Shown here piece after piece: positions 16,806 through 25,634 of a stretch of 64,000 nt of DNA. The notes beneath the pieces are model-generated. The model did no database searches and was not told the origin of the DNA. It saw only the letters and a program-made list of their open reading frames with translations. The first letter of the stretch is position 1; each line of letters begins with the position of its first letter. The position numbers and the translations under genes were made by a program. The stretch comes from Lachnospiraceae bacterium (GTDB taxonomy: Bacteria; Bacillota_A; Clostridia; Lachnospirales; Lachnospiraceae). The stretch spans positions 27,806 to 91,805 of the forward strand of contig JAGAIR010000009.1 in the NCBI GenBank assembly GCA_017626435.1, written 5' to 3'.

Positions 16806-18629
16806 ATGAAAAAGGAGAAGAAGAAAGAAAATATTTTGGCGAGTATAGGGAATGCCATTTATCAGATTTGGCAGGGGGATCATGCGATTGTTTATTTTTC
16901 ATTTTATAAAAATATATCTGAAGCAATATTTAATGCATTATATAGTATTTATCTGATCAAATATATTTACGAATGTATTGAGAATCGTGTAGATTTTCAC
17001 AAGCTGTTCCTCATGGTAGGTATTTTTTGTATTGTACATGTAATCATTCACTTGACATCAGCATTCCACAGTTATTGCCAGAAAATAGCAGAAATGAAGG
17101 TATACCGGCATATTTTTCAAAAAATTATTCATAGGGCAAAAAAGATTAAGATTAGCCAGTATGAAGATCCAAATTTTTATGATAATTTTTCCAGGGCATT
17201 GGACGAAGCGTTGGAGCAGGGTATCTGGGGAATGCTTTTTACTACATGGGGTGTCGGATCTGTTTTTGGAAGCATCGTCGCTTTAATTATATTGGCATCT
17301 GTGGATGTGATGTTAATTGTGTTTGCAATACCACCAGTAATTGGTAGTTTGTATTTTGGGATTAAGGAGAGCAGTGAGCAGTTTGCTGCCCGTAGGGATG
17401 AGACGGTTGGTAAGAGAAAAATGGAATATGCCAAGCGTGTGTTTTATGAAAAGAAATATGCTGGAGAACTTCGTTTGTATCCCATTTCAGAGGTACTTTT
17501 TGGTATACATAGAGATGGATATCTGGAAAGATATGAAAAGAATAAGATTCACCAGCAAAAAATTGGTATTTACCGTATCATTGAAACATTGTTATTTGCA
17601 GGACTTGTTACATTAGGATCTTATTTATATATTAGTTATCGGTTGAAGGTTAGTGGCAGTAGTGCCGTTGCTGCCTACATTGCTATGATTTTTGCGGTGG
17701 GATATGTTGTAAGCTCTATTAATGTAGCGATTGAATATTTTTCCCAGGCGGGAAAACTTTGTATGTACATGAATCATATTAAGGAATTTATGGAATGTGA
17801 AGTGGAGAAAGCTGTAGATAATGCAGTTTTGCCAGGTTCTGCTATGGGAGAAATTGTTTTTGACCATGTTTCTTATCATTATCTGGGCAGTGACCAGATG
17901 ATCATTAAGGATCTGAATGTGAAGATTCATCAGGGAGAACATATTGCACTGGTGGGAGAGAATGGGGCAGGAAAAACTACTTTAATGAAGCTTTTAATGG
18001 GATTGTATTCTGTTTCAGAAGGAAGGATTGTAGTGGGTGGAACTGATATCAGAAGATATGAGCCCACCGCTTATAGGGATTGTTTTGGAACAGTATTTCA
18101 GGATTTTCAGATTTTTGCACTGCCTTTGGGAGAAAACGTCCTGATGAAGTCGCCGGAAACAGAGGAAGAGAAGCAGTTGATCATAGATTCTTTGGAGAAA
18201 GCACAGTTTGGTGAGGTACTGAAGAAAATGCCGGAGGGTATTGATACGTATCTAACCAAAGAATTTGATGAAAATGGTTTTGTCTGTTCTGGCGGACAGG
18301 CGCAGAAAATAGCTATTGCCAGAGTATTTGCAAAGAATCCGGATGTAGTAATTCTGGATGAGCCTTCCAGCGCATTGGATCCCATTGCGGAATATAATAT
18401 GTATTGTAACATGATGGAGGCATCAGAAGGAAAAACGGTATTTTTTATTTCTCACAGAATGTCCTCTGCCCGGATGGCAGACCGTATTCTGTTTTTAGAG
18501 AATGGGCAAATTGTAGAAGAAGGCACCCATGAGGAATTAATGAGAAAAAATGGACGTTATGCTGCGATGTTCCGGTTGCAGGCACAAAATTATCAGGATG
18601 AGATGGGAGGTGTCCTCTATGCAGAATAA
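16806..18629 (+). CDS. ABC exporter half-transporter A (TMD-NBD)
   Basis: 607 residues, start after AGGAGGAGAAT. Six-helix membrane domain (about residues 25-330), then an ATPase domain with Walker A GENGAGKTT, signature CSGGQAQ, Walker B VVILDEPSSALDP and switch His in ISHRMSS. Both catalytic Glu and signature are intact. Its stop overlaps the second half-transporter start by 11 bp, so the two form a heterodimeric exporter. Substrate unknown; the context with an XRE regulator suggests a peptide or drug. Confidence 0.88.
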   Translation: MKKEKKKENILASIGNAIYQIWQGDHAIVYFSFYKNISEAIFNALYSIYLIKYIYECIENRVDFHKLFLMVGIFCIVHVIIHLTSAFHSYCQKIAEMKVYRHIFQKIIHRAKKIKISQYEDPNFYDNFSRALDEALEQGIWGMLFTTWGVGSVFGSIVALIILASVDVMLIVFAIPPVIGSLYFGIKESSEQFAARRDETVGKRKMEYAKRVFYEKKYAGELRLYPISEVLFGIHRDGYLERYEKNKIHQQKIGIYRIIETLLFAGLVTLGSYLYISYRLKVSGSSAVAAYIAMIFAVGYVVSSINVAIEYFSQAGKLCMYMNHIKEFMECEVEKAVDNAVLPGSAMGEIVFDHVSYHYLGSDQMIIKDLNVKIHQGEHIALVGENGAGKTTLMKLLMGLYSVSEGRIVVGGTDIRRYEPTAYRDCFGTVFQDFQIFALPLGENVLMKSPETEEEKQLIIDSLEKAQFGEVLKKMPEGIDTYLTKEFDENGFVCSGGQAQKIAIARVFAKNPDVVILDEPSSALDPIAEYNMYCNMMEASEGKTVFFISHRMSSARMADRILFLENGQIVEEGTHEELMRKNGRYAAMFRLQAQNYQDEMGGVLYAE

Positions 18630-20466
18630 TTCAAAAAATACTCAGGAAAAGCTTCCAGTAAGCCGTATTCTCAGTAATTACTTTTATTTATTAAAGTATG
18701 CTTTTCGTAAGGATGCTTCTTTGATCATTTTGATCTTTGCATCCTTTGTGGCAGGTGGTGTTGGCTATGCCAGTATGGATACTATCTTCATGCGGGTATT
18801 TATCAATTATTTGTCTGATGACAGATATACTTTTCATCAGACAGCAGTTTTGGTAGCAGGGGCTACAATTGGTATGGCTTTGCTTATGGCATTTGAACGC
18901 TGTACTGAGAGTTTTGCCCAGCCGAGGATTATCCGTATGACAGGTATGATGCAGGAAGAGATGATTAAAAAAGTCGTTACTATGGATTTAATGTGCTATG
19001 ATTGTGACACCTATTATGATGATTTTATTGTAGCAGCCTCCCAGCTGGAGGATATGATTTTAACAGCAATATTTGATCTGGCAAGAATGGGTAGAAATGT
19101 GACTACGGTATTAGTGCTGTCTGGTCTGATTACTTTTATTGATCCTGTCATTGCCATCTTTCCAGTGTTGGGATTTCTTATCAATATATTTTCCCGGTTC
19201 CGTATTATGAAGTTGGAGTATGAATATGATGTGGAGAAAAAGACAATTATGCGTCGTGCAAATTATTCCAAGCGGGTATTTTATCAGCCGGAATATGCCA
19301 AGGAGATCAAACAGTCCCATATTGAAATCCCGTTGGAGAGACAGTTCCATCAGGCAATTGATGAGACCATTGCTGTTTCAAAAAAATATGGCATCCGGAT
19401 TTCTCTTTGGTCTTTGGTGAACTGGATTTTAGTATTTACTTTCTTATCTCTGTTTTGTGTGCCGTTGTATCTGGGTTATATGGCACTGGTGGTTTGCCGC
19501 ATCGGTTTGGGAGATGTTGCAGCTCTGAATAATGCCCAGAGTACTGTACGAAACCGATTGGATGCAATTAATTACTGTGTGGAACGAATACAGAGGGCAG
19601 GACTTTTCTGCGAGCGATTCCGGAAGTTTATGAATTATGAAAGTTCCATTGAAAATGCAAAGGGAACTGCCAATGTGCCAAAGGATAGGACTGTTTTAGA
19701 AATTAAAGATATGTCTTTTCATTATGATGGTAGTGATGAGGATACCCTGAAGCATATCAATATGAAAATTAAGGCTGGAGAAAAAGTAGCTTTTGTGGGA
19801 GAAAATGGTGCGGGGAAATCTACTTTTATCAAATTATTGATGAGGCTTTATGATGTGACAGAGGGAAGTATTTGTTATGGAGAGCATGATATCCGTGAGT
19901 TTAGTACGGAGGCTTACCGTGATATCTTTGGATCAGTTTTTCAGGATTATCAGATTTATGCAACCTCTGTTCAGAATAATGTTATGATGCATAAATGGGA
20001 TGAAAAAGAGCAGGAAAGAGTCAAAGCAGCACTTGAACAGTCCGGTTTTTGGGATAGGTTAAATACATTGCCAAATGGGTTGATGACTTCTCTTACCAGA
20101 GAATTTGCCGACAATGGTGTGCAGTTATCTGGAGGTGAAGCACAGAAGATAGCCATTGCCAGATTATTTGCCAAAAAGGAACGGATGCACATTGCGATTC
20201 TGGATGAACCATCCAGCGCATTAGACCCAAAAGCAGAATATGAGCTGAATCAAAATATTCTGAACAAGGCAGGTGATGCAACTGTAATCTTTATCTCACA
20301 TAGACTGTCTACCACCAGAGATGCAGATTGCATTTACATGTTTGAGAATGGGGAGATCATTGAGCAGGGAACGCACCGGGAGCTGATGGAGATGAATGGA
20401 AAATATGCGGATATGTTCCGTTGTCAGGCAAAGTATTACCAGCAGAATCAGGAAATTATCTGTTAA
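18619..20466 (+). CDS. ABC exporter half-transporter B (TMD-NBD)
   Basis: 615 residues from ATG 18619, chosen for GGGAGG at 18605-18610; an upstream in-frame ATG at 18550 lacks a ribosome site. Same architecture as its partner: six-helix membrane domain then Walker A GENGAGKST, signature LSGGEAQ, Walker B IAILDEPSSALDP and ISHRLST. Convergent with the MATE gene, whose 3' end overlaps by 4 bp. Confidence 0.88.
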   Translation: MQNNSKNTQEKLPVSRILSNYFYLLKYAFRKDASLIILIFASFVAGGVGYASMDTIFMRVFINYLSDDRYTFHQTAVLVAGATIGMALLMAFERCTESFAQPRIIRMTGMMQEEMIKKVVTMDLMCYDCDTYYDDFIVAASQLEDMILTAIFDLARMGRNVTTVLVLSGLITFIDPVIAIFPVLGFLINIFSRFRIMKLEYEYDVEKKTIMRRANYSKRVFYQPEYAKEIKQSHIEIPLERQFHQAIDETIAVSKKYGIRISLWSLVNWILVFTFLSLFCVPLYLGYMALVVCRIGLGDVAALNNAQSTVRNRLDAINYCVERIQRAGLFCERFRKFMNYESSIENAKGTANVPKDRTVLEIKDMSFHYDGSDEDTLKHINMKIKAGEKVAFVGENGAGKSTFIKLLMRLYDVTEGSICYGEHDIREFSTEAYRDIFGSVFQDYQIYATSVQNNVMMHKWDEKEQERVKAALEQSGFWDRLNTLPNGLMTSLTREFADNGVQLSGGEAQKIAIARLFAKKERMHIAILDEPSSALDPKAEYELNQNILNKAGDATVIFISHRLSTTRDADCIYMFENGEIIEQGTHRELMEMNGKYADMFRCQAKYYQQNQEIIC

Positions 20467-21437
20467 GAAAAATCATTTTTTTTTATGGACGTGCGAAAGA
20501 TAAAGAAAGCAATAACTGCTGCATAATTATAACCGATTAAAGGACGCATTCCCTGAATGATCCCATTGGCGGGGAGATAAAGAAATGTCTGCAACTTATA
20601 ATAAATACCAAGAATAACAACATAAATTTGAGAATATGCAGATAAAATTGCATTTAGGGAGGATATCAGCAGCGAAGGCAGGGCAAGATTTAATATTGCC
20701 GGTATCCCGATGGAATAAAGTTTAAAATCAATATTGGTATTTTGTACAAAATATTTCCGGCTGATATGAATACGAACCGGATAACTAAAATATACAAACA
20801 GATAAATGGCTAGTGTAACAATTTGTCCGATACCAGTGGCTAATGCTGCTCCTTCCATTCCCATTTTGGGAAATGGACCAAATCCAAAAATAAGGATAGG
20901 ATCTAGTATGATATTTGCGATGCATCCACACATTAAACTTACCATTGTGATTTTCATGTTACCTATTGACTGGAATATTTTCTCAAAGGAGAGGCTTAAT
21001 GAAAGAGCAAGGGAAAAGGCAAATACAATTGTAGAATAGTGTATACCCAGGTTAATTACTTTTTTTGTTGATGTGAACATCCTCAGGAATACAGGCATAA
21101 TGGAAATACATCCAATTGTCATGAGAAGCCCATGTAATGATGCCAAAAAAAGACCATGAGTTGCTACTGTATTCGCCTTTTGTTCATCATTGGCTCCCAG
21201 ATAAAATGCAATCAATGCATTGATTCCTACACCAAACCCGATTGCGACTGCATTAACGAAGTTTTGGATTGGAAAAACAAGAGATAATGCGGTCATTGCA
21301 TGTTCGCTGATTTTCGATACAAAGAAGCTGTCAACAATATTATATAAAGAATTGACAAGCATGGAAATAACCATTGGAAGTGCCATGGATGTTAGTAACG
21401 GAAAGACCGGTTTTTCTTTCATAAAAGTTTCGTTCAT
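20463..21437 (-). pseudogene. MATE family efflux pump with internal deletion
   Basis: 324 residues against about 450 for the family. The N-terminal part is normal (MALPMVISMLVNSLYNIVDS, continuous through GIIQGMRPLIGYNY, normally near residue 300). Then it jumps to AVIAFFIFRTSIKKND, which resembles the last helix of MATE proteins. An in-frame loss of about 110-120 residues is the simplest reading. It would remove several C-lobe helices, so transport activity is doubtful. Convergent with and touching the ABC exporter gene. Confidence 0.65.
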
Positions 21438-21475
21438 TGTTTTACTCCTTCTGTAATTATGTTATAGTAATGTTA

Positions 21476-21556
21476 TCAGGATTTTATAAAAAAAAGCCAC
21501 ACAATTACCAAGATGTAATTGTGTGGCGAAAATGGTTGATCCAGAAAAATCCACAT
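21476..21556 (-). CDS. possible 26-residue leader peptide upstream of MATE gene
   Basis: ATG at 21556 begins about 10 bases after the predicted transcript start, with no ribosome site. The peptide starts MWIFLDQPFSPHNYILV and runs through the whole attenuator hairpin to a TGA at 21476-21478. Translating ribosomes would disrupt the terminator, as in drug-responsive leaders. It may be a chance frame. Confidence 0.25.
   Translation of the reverse strand: MWIFLDQPFSPHNYILVIVWLFFIKS
21488..21527 (-). terminator. attenuator-like terminator in MATE leader
   Basis: On the minus strand a perfect 12-bp stem (GCCACACAATTA / TAATTGTGTGGC, 8-nt loop, 21496-21527) is followed directly by eight Ts. It lies between the promoter (21573-21601) and the MATE start (21437), so readthrough must be regulated for expression. 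Confidence 0.65.
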
Positions 21557-21572
21557 CAAGTTTATCTATCAG

Positions 21573-21601
21573 ATAGTAGCATTTGATAGTCTTCCTGTCA
21601 A
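21573..21601 (-). promoter_or_regulatory. promoter of MATE gene
   Basis: Minus strand TTGACA (21601-21596), 17-bp spacer, TACTAT (21578-21573). CTATCA and TGATAG, 12 bp apart, flank the -10 and could be an operator. Confidence 0.65.
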
Positions 21602-21669
21602 GTATTTAATTCTGAAGAAAACTATGTTTGCTTATCCATGACACTTGGCAGATGAAAAGAGGTAAAAAG

Positions 21670-22287
21670 ATGAAAAATCCATGGGAAGAAATTAAACTAT
21701 CAGATTATGAAAATCATATGAAAAGGGATTCTGTTATGCAGCTACAAGCTTTGAATGTTATGATGAAAAAGCAGTTTAATCAGTATCAGATAGAAACCGT
21801 TGCGGTTTTAGGAATTGCTGGTGGCAATGGCTTAGAACATATAGATACAAAAAAGATTCAGAAAGTATATGGTGTAGATATCAATAAAGAATATCTGAAA
21901 GAATGTACAGTAAGATATAAGAATCTGAACGGTATACTTGAGTGTATTTGTACGGATTTAACTTTTAAGAATAGTACAATCCCACATGCTGATATGGTTA
22001 TTGCGAATTTGTTAATAGAATATATTGGATATGATTGTTTTCGAAATGTAATTATGCAGATCAGTCCAATTTATGTGTCTTGCATTATCCAAATTAATAC
22101 TGATGATAGTTTTGTTTCCGATTCTTCTTATATTCATGTCTTTGATAGACTGAATCAGGTACATCATCAAATGCAGGAAGATGAATTAATATTTACCATG
22201 AGAAGTATAGATTATTATTTGATAGAGAAAATAGAACAATCGCTACCTAATGGTAAAAAGTTGATTCAACTTGATTTTAAACGATAA
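21670..22287 (+). CDS. SAM-dependent methyltransferase-like protein
   Basis: 205 residues from ATG 21670 (AGAGG 7 bases upstream; an upstream in-frame ATG at 21628 lacks one). Class I methyltransferase motif I appears as VLGIAGGNGLEHI, followed by an acidic strand end YGVDINKEYL. The substrate is unknown. Divergent from the MATE gene. Confidence 0.65.
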   Translation: MKNPWEEIKLSDYENHMKRDSVMQLQALNVMMKKQFNQYQIETVAVLGIAGGNGLEHIDTKKIQKVYGVDINKEYLKECTVRYKNLNGILECICTDLTFKNSTIPHADMVIANLLIEYIGYDCFRNVIMQISPIYVSCIIQINTDDSFVSDSSYIHVFDRLNQVHHQMQEDELIFTMRSIDYYLIEKIEQSLPNGKKLIQLDFKR

Positions 22288-22338
22288 AATTCAGATAATA
22301 GAGCTAAAAAGAACAAATTTGGAGGAGATATAGAAAGT

Positions 22339-22869
22339 ATGAGAAATGTTGTATTGTTTATTGCAATGAGTCTTGACGGTTATATAGCAGATTGTAATGG
22401 TGGGGTAGACTGGCTGACTGGACAAGACGACAATACAGAGAATCTAGATACTTATTCAACATTTGTAAAAGATGTAGATACGGTCTTTATGGGATGGAAC
22501 ACTTATTACCAGGTTGTTACAGAGTTATCTCCAACAGAATGGATATATTCCAGTTTAACAAGTTATGTATTTACACATAAGGAAGTTCCTTCAACAGAAA
22601 AGATTATTTTTACACAAGAAAATCCTTGTACTTTACTGAGAAAGTTGAAACAAAAGCAAGGGAAAAATATCTGGATTTGTGGAGGTTCTAATATTATTCA
22701 GCAACTTATGCAAGAGGATTTAATTGATATATATTATATTTCAATTATTCCAACAATTTTAGGAAATGGTATCCGTCTTTTTGAAAGCATGGAGAAAGAG
22801 ATTAAATTACAATTGGTAAGAACACAGAATTATAATGGAATAATTGACTTGATTTATAATCATAGATAA
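22339..22869 (+). CDS. dihydrofolate reductase family protein (RibD C-terminal type)
   Basis: 176 residues, start after GGAGGAGATATAGAAAGT. FIAMSLDGYIAD at the N-terminus, VDTVFMGWNTY, and IWICGGSNIIQQL are hallmarks of the YwjB/YyaP-type DHFR-like family. It probably binds NADPH. The true substrate is unknown; it is not a canonical folA. Confidence 0.8.
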   Translation: MRNVVLFIAMSLDGYIADCNGGVDWLTGQDDNTENLDTYSTFVKDVDTVFMGWNTYYQVVTELSPTEWIYSSLTSYVFTHKEVPSTEKIIFTQENPCTLLRKLKQKQGKNIWICGGSNIIQQLMQEDLIDIYYISIIPTILGNGIRLFESMEKEIKLQLVRTQNYNGIIDLIYNHR

Positions 22870-22919
22870 ACAGGAATTTAAAGGGATATTGAATGAGTTA
22901 AAATAAGGAGAAATTGATA

Positions 22920-23870
22920 ATGAATGATTTGGAAAAAGTAACTGAAAACAAGATTGTTGAAGAAAAGAAGAAAGTACGGAAACGTAAACTGTCAGACCAT
23001 GTCTTTAGTGTGTATTTAATCACGCTGATCCTCATTTTGCTTGGACAAATCCTGGGATCACTGCTACAATTGATACCCTTTATGATTAGTACGGATGTTG
23101 GTACTACTGCGACAATGTATTTTACGTTCATAGGTATCTGGATTCTGACTATTATGTATATGCGTTTTACCAAGAAGAACCGTCCAATTTTAAAAGCAAT
23201 TGGAACAGGTGCAGAAGGAAATAACTGGAAGAATGTTGTATTGGGTATTGTAATTGGGTTTAGTCTGAATGGGATCTGTATTCTGGCAGCGTGGCTGCAC
23301 AAAGATATTTCGTTATATTATGATTCTTTTCAACCAGTTTATGTTGTAATCCTTTTTGTAGCAGTTTTTGTTCAGTCTTCCGCAGAGGAATTAGTATGCA
23401 GAGGATTTTTATATCAAAGATTAAGACGGAGTTATAAAAATCCAGTTGTGGCTATTGTAGGAAATTCTCTGCTGTTTGCTTTATTGCATTTGTTAAATGA
23501 TGGAGTTACGATATTATCATTATTAAATATTTTTGTCGTGGGAATCTTATTTTCTCTTATGGTTTATTACATGGACAGTATTTGGTGTGCCATGGCAGTT
23601 CATGCAGCATGGAATTTTACACAGAATATTATCTTTGGATTGCCAAATAGTGGAATGACAGTTCCATACTCTGTCTTTCGGCTTGATGCAGCTGCGGCAA
23701 ATAACAGCGTTGTCTATAATGTTGGTTTTGGCATAGAGGGAACGCTGTTTGCGGATGTGATTCTTATTATTGCGTGTGTTTGTCTCTATTTATGGGGAAA
23801 TAAATATGCAAAGAAACCTTGTGATGTCTGGAATGGAATTCTTGAAAAGGAAGACAGGAATTGTGTATGA
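22920..23870 (+). CDS. CPBP family intramembrane glutamic endopeptidase
   Basis: 316 residues from ATG 22920 (AAGGAG 9 bases upstream). Eight or so membrane segments. The Abi/CAAX motifs are present: SAEELVCRGFLYQRL (EExxxR), FALLHLLNDG and MAVHAAWNF. Members process prenylated proteins, provide bacteriocin immunity or act in stress control; which applies here is unknown. Overlaps the 5' region of the following hydrolase by only its leader. Confidence 0.85.
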   Translation: MNDLEKVTENKIVEEKKKVRKRKLSDHVFSVYLITLILILLGQILGSLLQLIPFMISTDVGTTATMYFTFIGIWILTIMYMRFTKKNRPILKAIGTGAEGNNWKNVVLGIVIGFSLNGICILAAWLHKDISLYYDSFQPVYVVILFVAVFVQSSAEELVCRGFLYQRLRRSYKNPVVAIVGNSLLFALLHLLNDGVTILSLLNIFVVGILFSLMVYYMDSIWCAMAVHAAWNFTQNIIFGLPNSGMTVPYSVFRLDAAAANNSVVYNVGFGIEGTLFADVILIIACVCLYLWGNKYAKKPCDVWNGILEKEDRNCV

Positions 23871-23926
23871 ATAAACAGACAATTTCTATGTTATATAAAA
23901 AAATCCAGATAAATGGAGGAAAGGGT

Positions 23927-24760
23927 ATGAACTTAAAGGTTGCTGTGCTACAAATGCGTTCCCTGGCAAAAAATATCGATAAGAATACGATGATTGTTAT
24001 TAACAAAATAAAAGAGGTTGCTAAAAATAATGCAGATATTTTATTACTTCCTGAATGTTTTCTTACAGGATATTATCTGCCAATGGAGTATGAGGAGGCT
24101 TTAGAAGATGGCAGCGTATTTTTAGGACAGATTTGTGAAGCTGCAAAAGAATACAGGGTAGGAGTTGTAGCTACCACTTTTTCAAAGGGAAAAAGAAGAC
24201 CTCAGAATACAGCATATGTCATTGACAAAAATGGAAAAATCATTATGAAATATTCTAAAGTCCATACTTGTGATTTTGCAGACGAAGCTGTATTGGAATC
24301 CGGGGATGAATTTAAAGTATGTGATTTTCATGGTGTGAAACTGGGCATTATGATCTGTTATGACAGGGAGTATCCTGAAAGTGCCAGAATCTTAATGCTA
24401 AATGGTGCTGAGATTATTTTGGTACCAAATGACTGTGGTTCTATGAAACCTAGAATACAGGCAATTTCTACCCGTGCCTATGAAAATATGGTTGGAATTG
24501 CAATGGCAAATCCCAATGGAAGTAATGCCGGGTGTTCTTGTGCCTATTCTCCAATATGCTGGGACAAGGAGGGAGAATGTGTGGATAATACGATTTTTCT
24601 GGCGGATGATAGGACAGAGGGGTTATACTATGCAGATTTTGATTTAGATAGCATACGTGATTACAGAGAGCGTGAGATGATGGGAAATACATTTCGTAAA
24701 GTGAAAGCATATAAGGAATTGTTGAATCCAGTTATCAAACCACCATTTATCAGAGAGTAG
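23927..24760 (+). CDS. carbon-nitrogen hydrolase (nitrilase superfamily)
   Basis: 277 residues from ATG 23927 (GGAGG 7 bases upstream; earlier in-frame ATGs lack one). Catalytic triad Glu (LLPECFLTGY), Lys (KYSKVHT) and Cys (IMICYDREYPE) are all present. Probably an amidase acting on a small amide. A strong hairpin follows 2 bases after the stop. Confidence 0.85.
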   Translation: MNLKVAVLQMRSLAKNIDKNTMIVINKIKEVAKNNADILLLPECFLTGYYLPMEYEEALEDGSVFLGQICEAAKEYRVGVVATTFSKGKRRPQNTAYVIDKNGKIIMKYSKVHTCDFADEAVLESGDEFKVCDFHGVKLGIMICYDREYPESARILMLNGAEIILVPNDCGSMKPRIQAISTRAYENMVGIAMANPNGSNAGCSCAYSPICWDKEGECVDNTIFLADDRTEGLYYADFDLDSIRDYREREMMGNTFRKVKAYKELLNPVIKPPFIRE

Positions 24761-24761
24761 A

Positions 24762-24804
24762 AAGAAACCCAGGAAAAGATTAGTCATCTTTTCCTGGGTT
24801 TCTT
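24762..24804. terminator. bidirectional terminator between nitrilase and agrB
   Basis: Perfect 19-bp stem (24762-24780 with 24786-24804), 5-nt loop. It serves convergent genes; the agrB stop codon lies inside it (24780-24782). Confidence 0.85.
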
Positions 24805-25352
24805 GTACAGCTGATAACTTCTGCAAGCTGTCCAGCTGCTACCAGCAGTAGGGCAATGCAGATAGTTTTGGCATATATAGTATAATGATTCCAAATCAAA
24901 AATAAATACAGTAAAATTTCAATTAATAAAATTCCCATGCATTTGTGATAATAGTACTTTTTTTCCTGGGGAGCCAATGGTTTATTTGCGCTTTCTACCG
25001 GTGAAAGTATTATGATTACCATAGAAATAATCAGTAACATTAAATGCATAATAAATATTGGGACAGGCAGAAAGAAAATGAGGAGTATACTAAGCAGGGT
25101 GCTGAAATAAGTCAGATACATACATAGTTTTTCTGTAGCTGCATGATATCCGCCTGCATATACCCGTATCAGGGTATATGCAATTTCAAATAGCAGTCCT
25201 GTAAAGGGATTCCCCATAATCCATGCACATACAAAGGTAAACAGTAAATCCAGTATCATATGATTCAATCGGTGAAGACCAAATTCAATAATTTTGTCAT
25301 TGGAGTTATCTATATAACCCAGTTTACGGAAGTAGGTAATTAATCTACTCAT
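24780..25352 (-). CDS. agrB: AgrB, membrane endopeptidase for autoinducer peptide
   Basis: 190 residues. Several membrane helices and the signature YTLIRVYAGGYHAATEKLC, with the catalytic His (GGYHA) and Cys (LC) spaced as in AgrB. It cleaves and cyclises the AgrD precursor. The ATG overlaps the agrD stop (ATGAGTAG), so the two are coupled. Confidence 0.92.
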   Translation of the reverse strand: MSRLITYFRKLGYIDNSNDKIIEFGLHRLNHMILDLLFTFVCAWIMGNPFTGLLFEIAYTLIRVYAGGYHAATEKLCMYLTYFSTLLSILLIFFLPVPIFIMHLMLLIISMVIIILSPVESANKPLAPQEKKYYYHKCMGILLIEILLYLFLIWNHYTIYAKTICIALLLVAAGQLAEVISCTRNPGKDD

Positions 25353-25497
25353 TGCGATAACGATTGAGGGAAGTCAGCTGTTCATCCATTTCTTCCTGAT
25401 AATAGCGCCAGTTACATGTAGTATTAACGGCAGCAGTTGCAAAAACAACTGCCAGGCTGCATGTGATTTTTGATAGGTGCTGTAAAATTCTTTTCAT
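25345..25497 (-). CDS. agrD: AgrD, cyclic lactone autoinducer precursor
   Basis: 50 residues, ATG complement at 25495-25497 with AAGGAGGAAACCAAA upstream on the minus strand. N-terminal amphipathic helix (MKRILQHLSKITCSLAVV), a central AVNTTCNWRYYQEE in which Cys28 starts the expected thiolactone, and an acidic C-terminus that AgrB would remove. The likely signal is Cys28 plus the next four or five residues (CNWRY or CNWRYY) with a short N-terminal tail. It overlaps agrB by 8 bp. Confidence 0.9.
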   Translation of the reverse strand: MKRILQHLSKITCSLAVVFATAAVNTTCNWRYYQEEMDEQLTSLNRYRNE

Positions 25498-25634
25498 TTT
25501 GGTTTCCTCCTTTTTAAAATTATGGGATAAAAAACTATCCGTATTAATAATATCATAAAATTAACAATTTTTTCCAAGTTGGTAAAAATAAATGGATTCT
25601 CGCCAAAATTAGATCAATTTTGTTAAAATATAAG

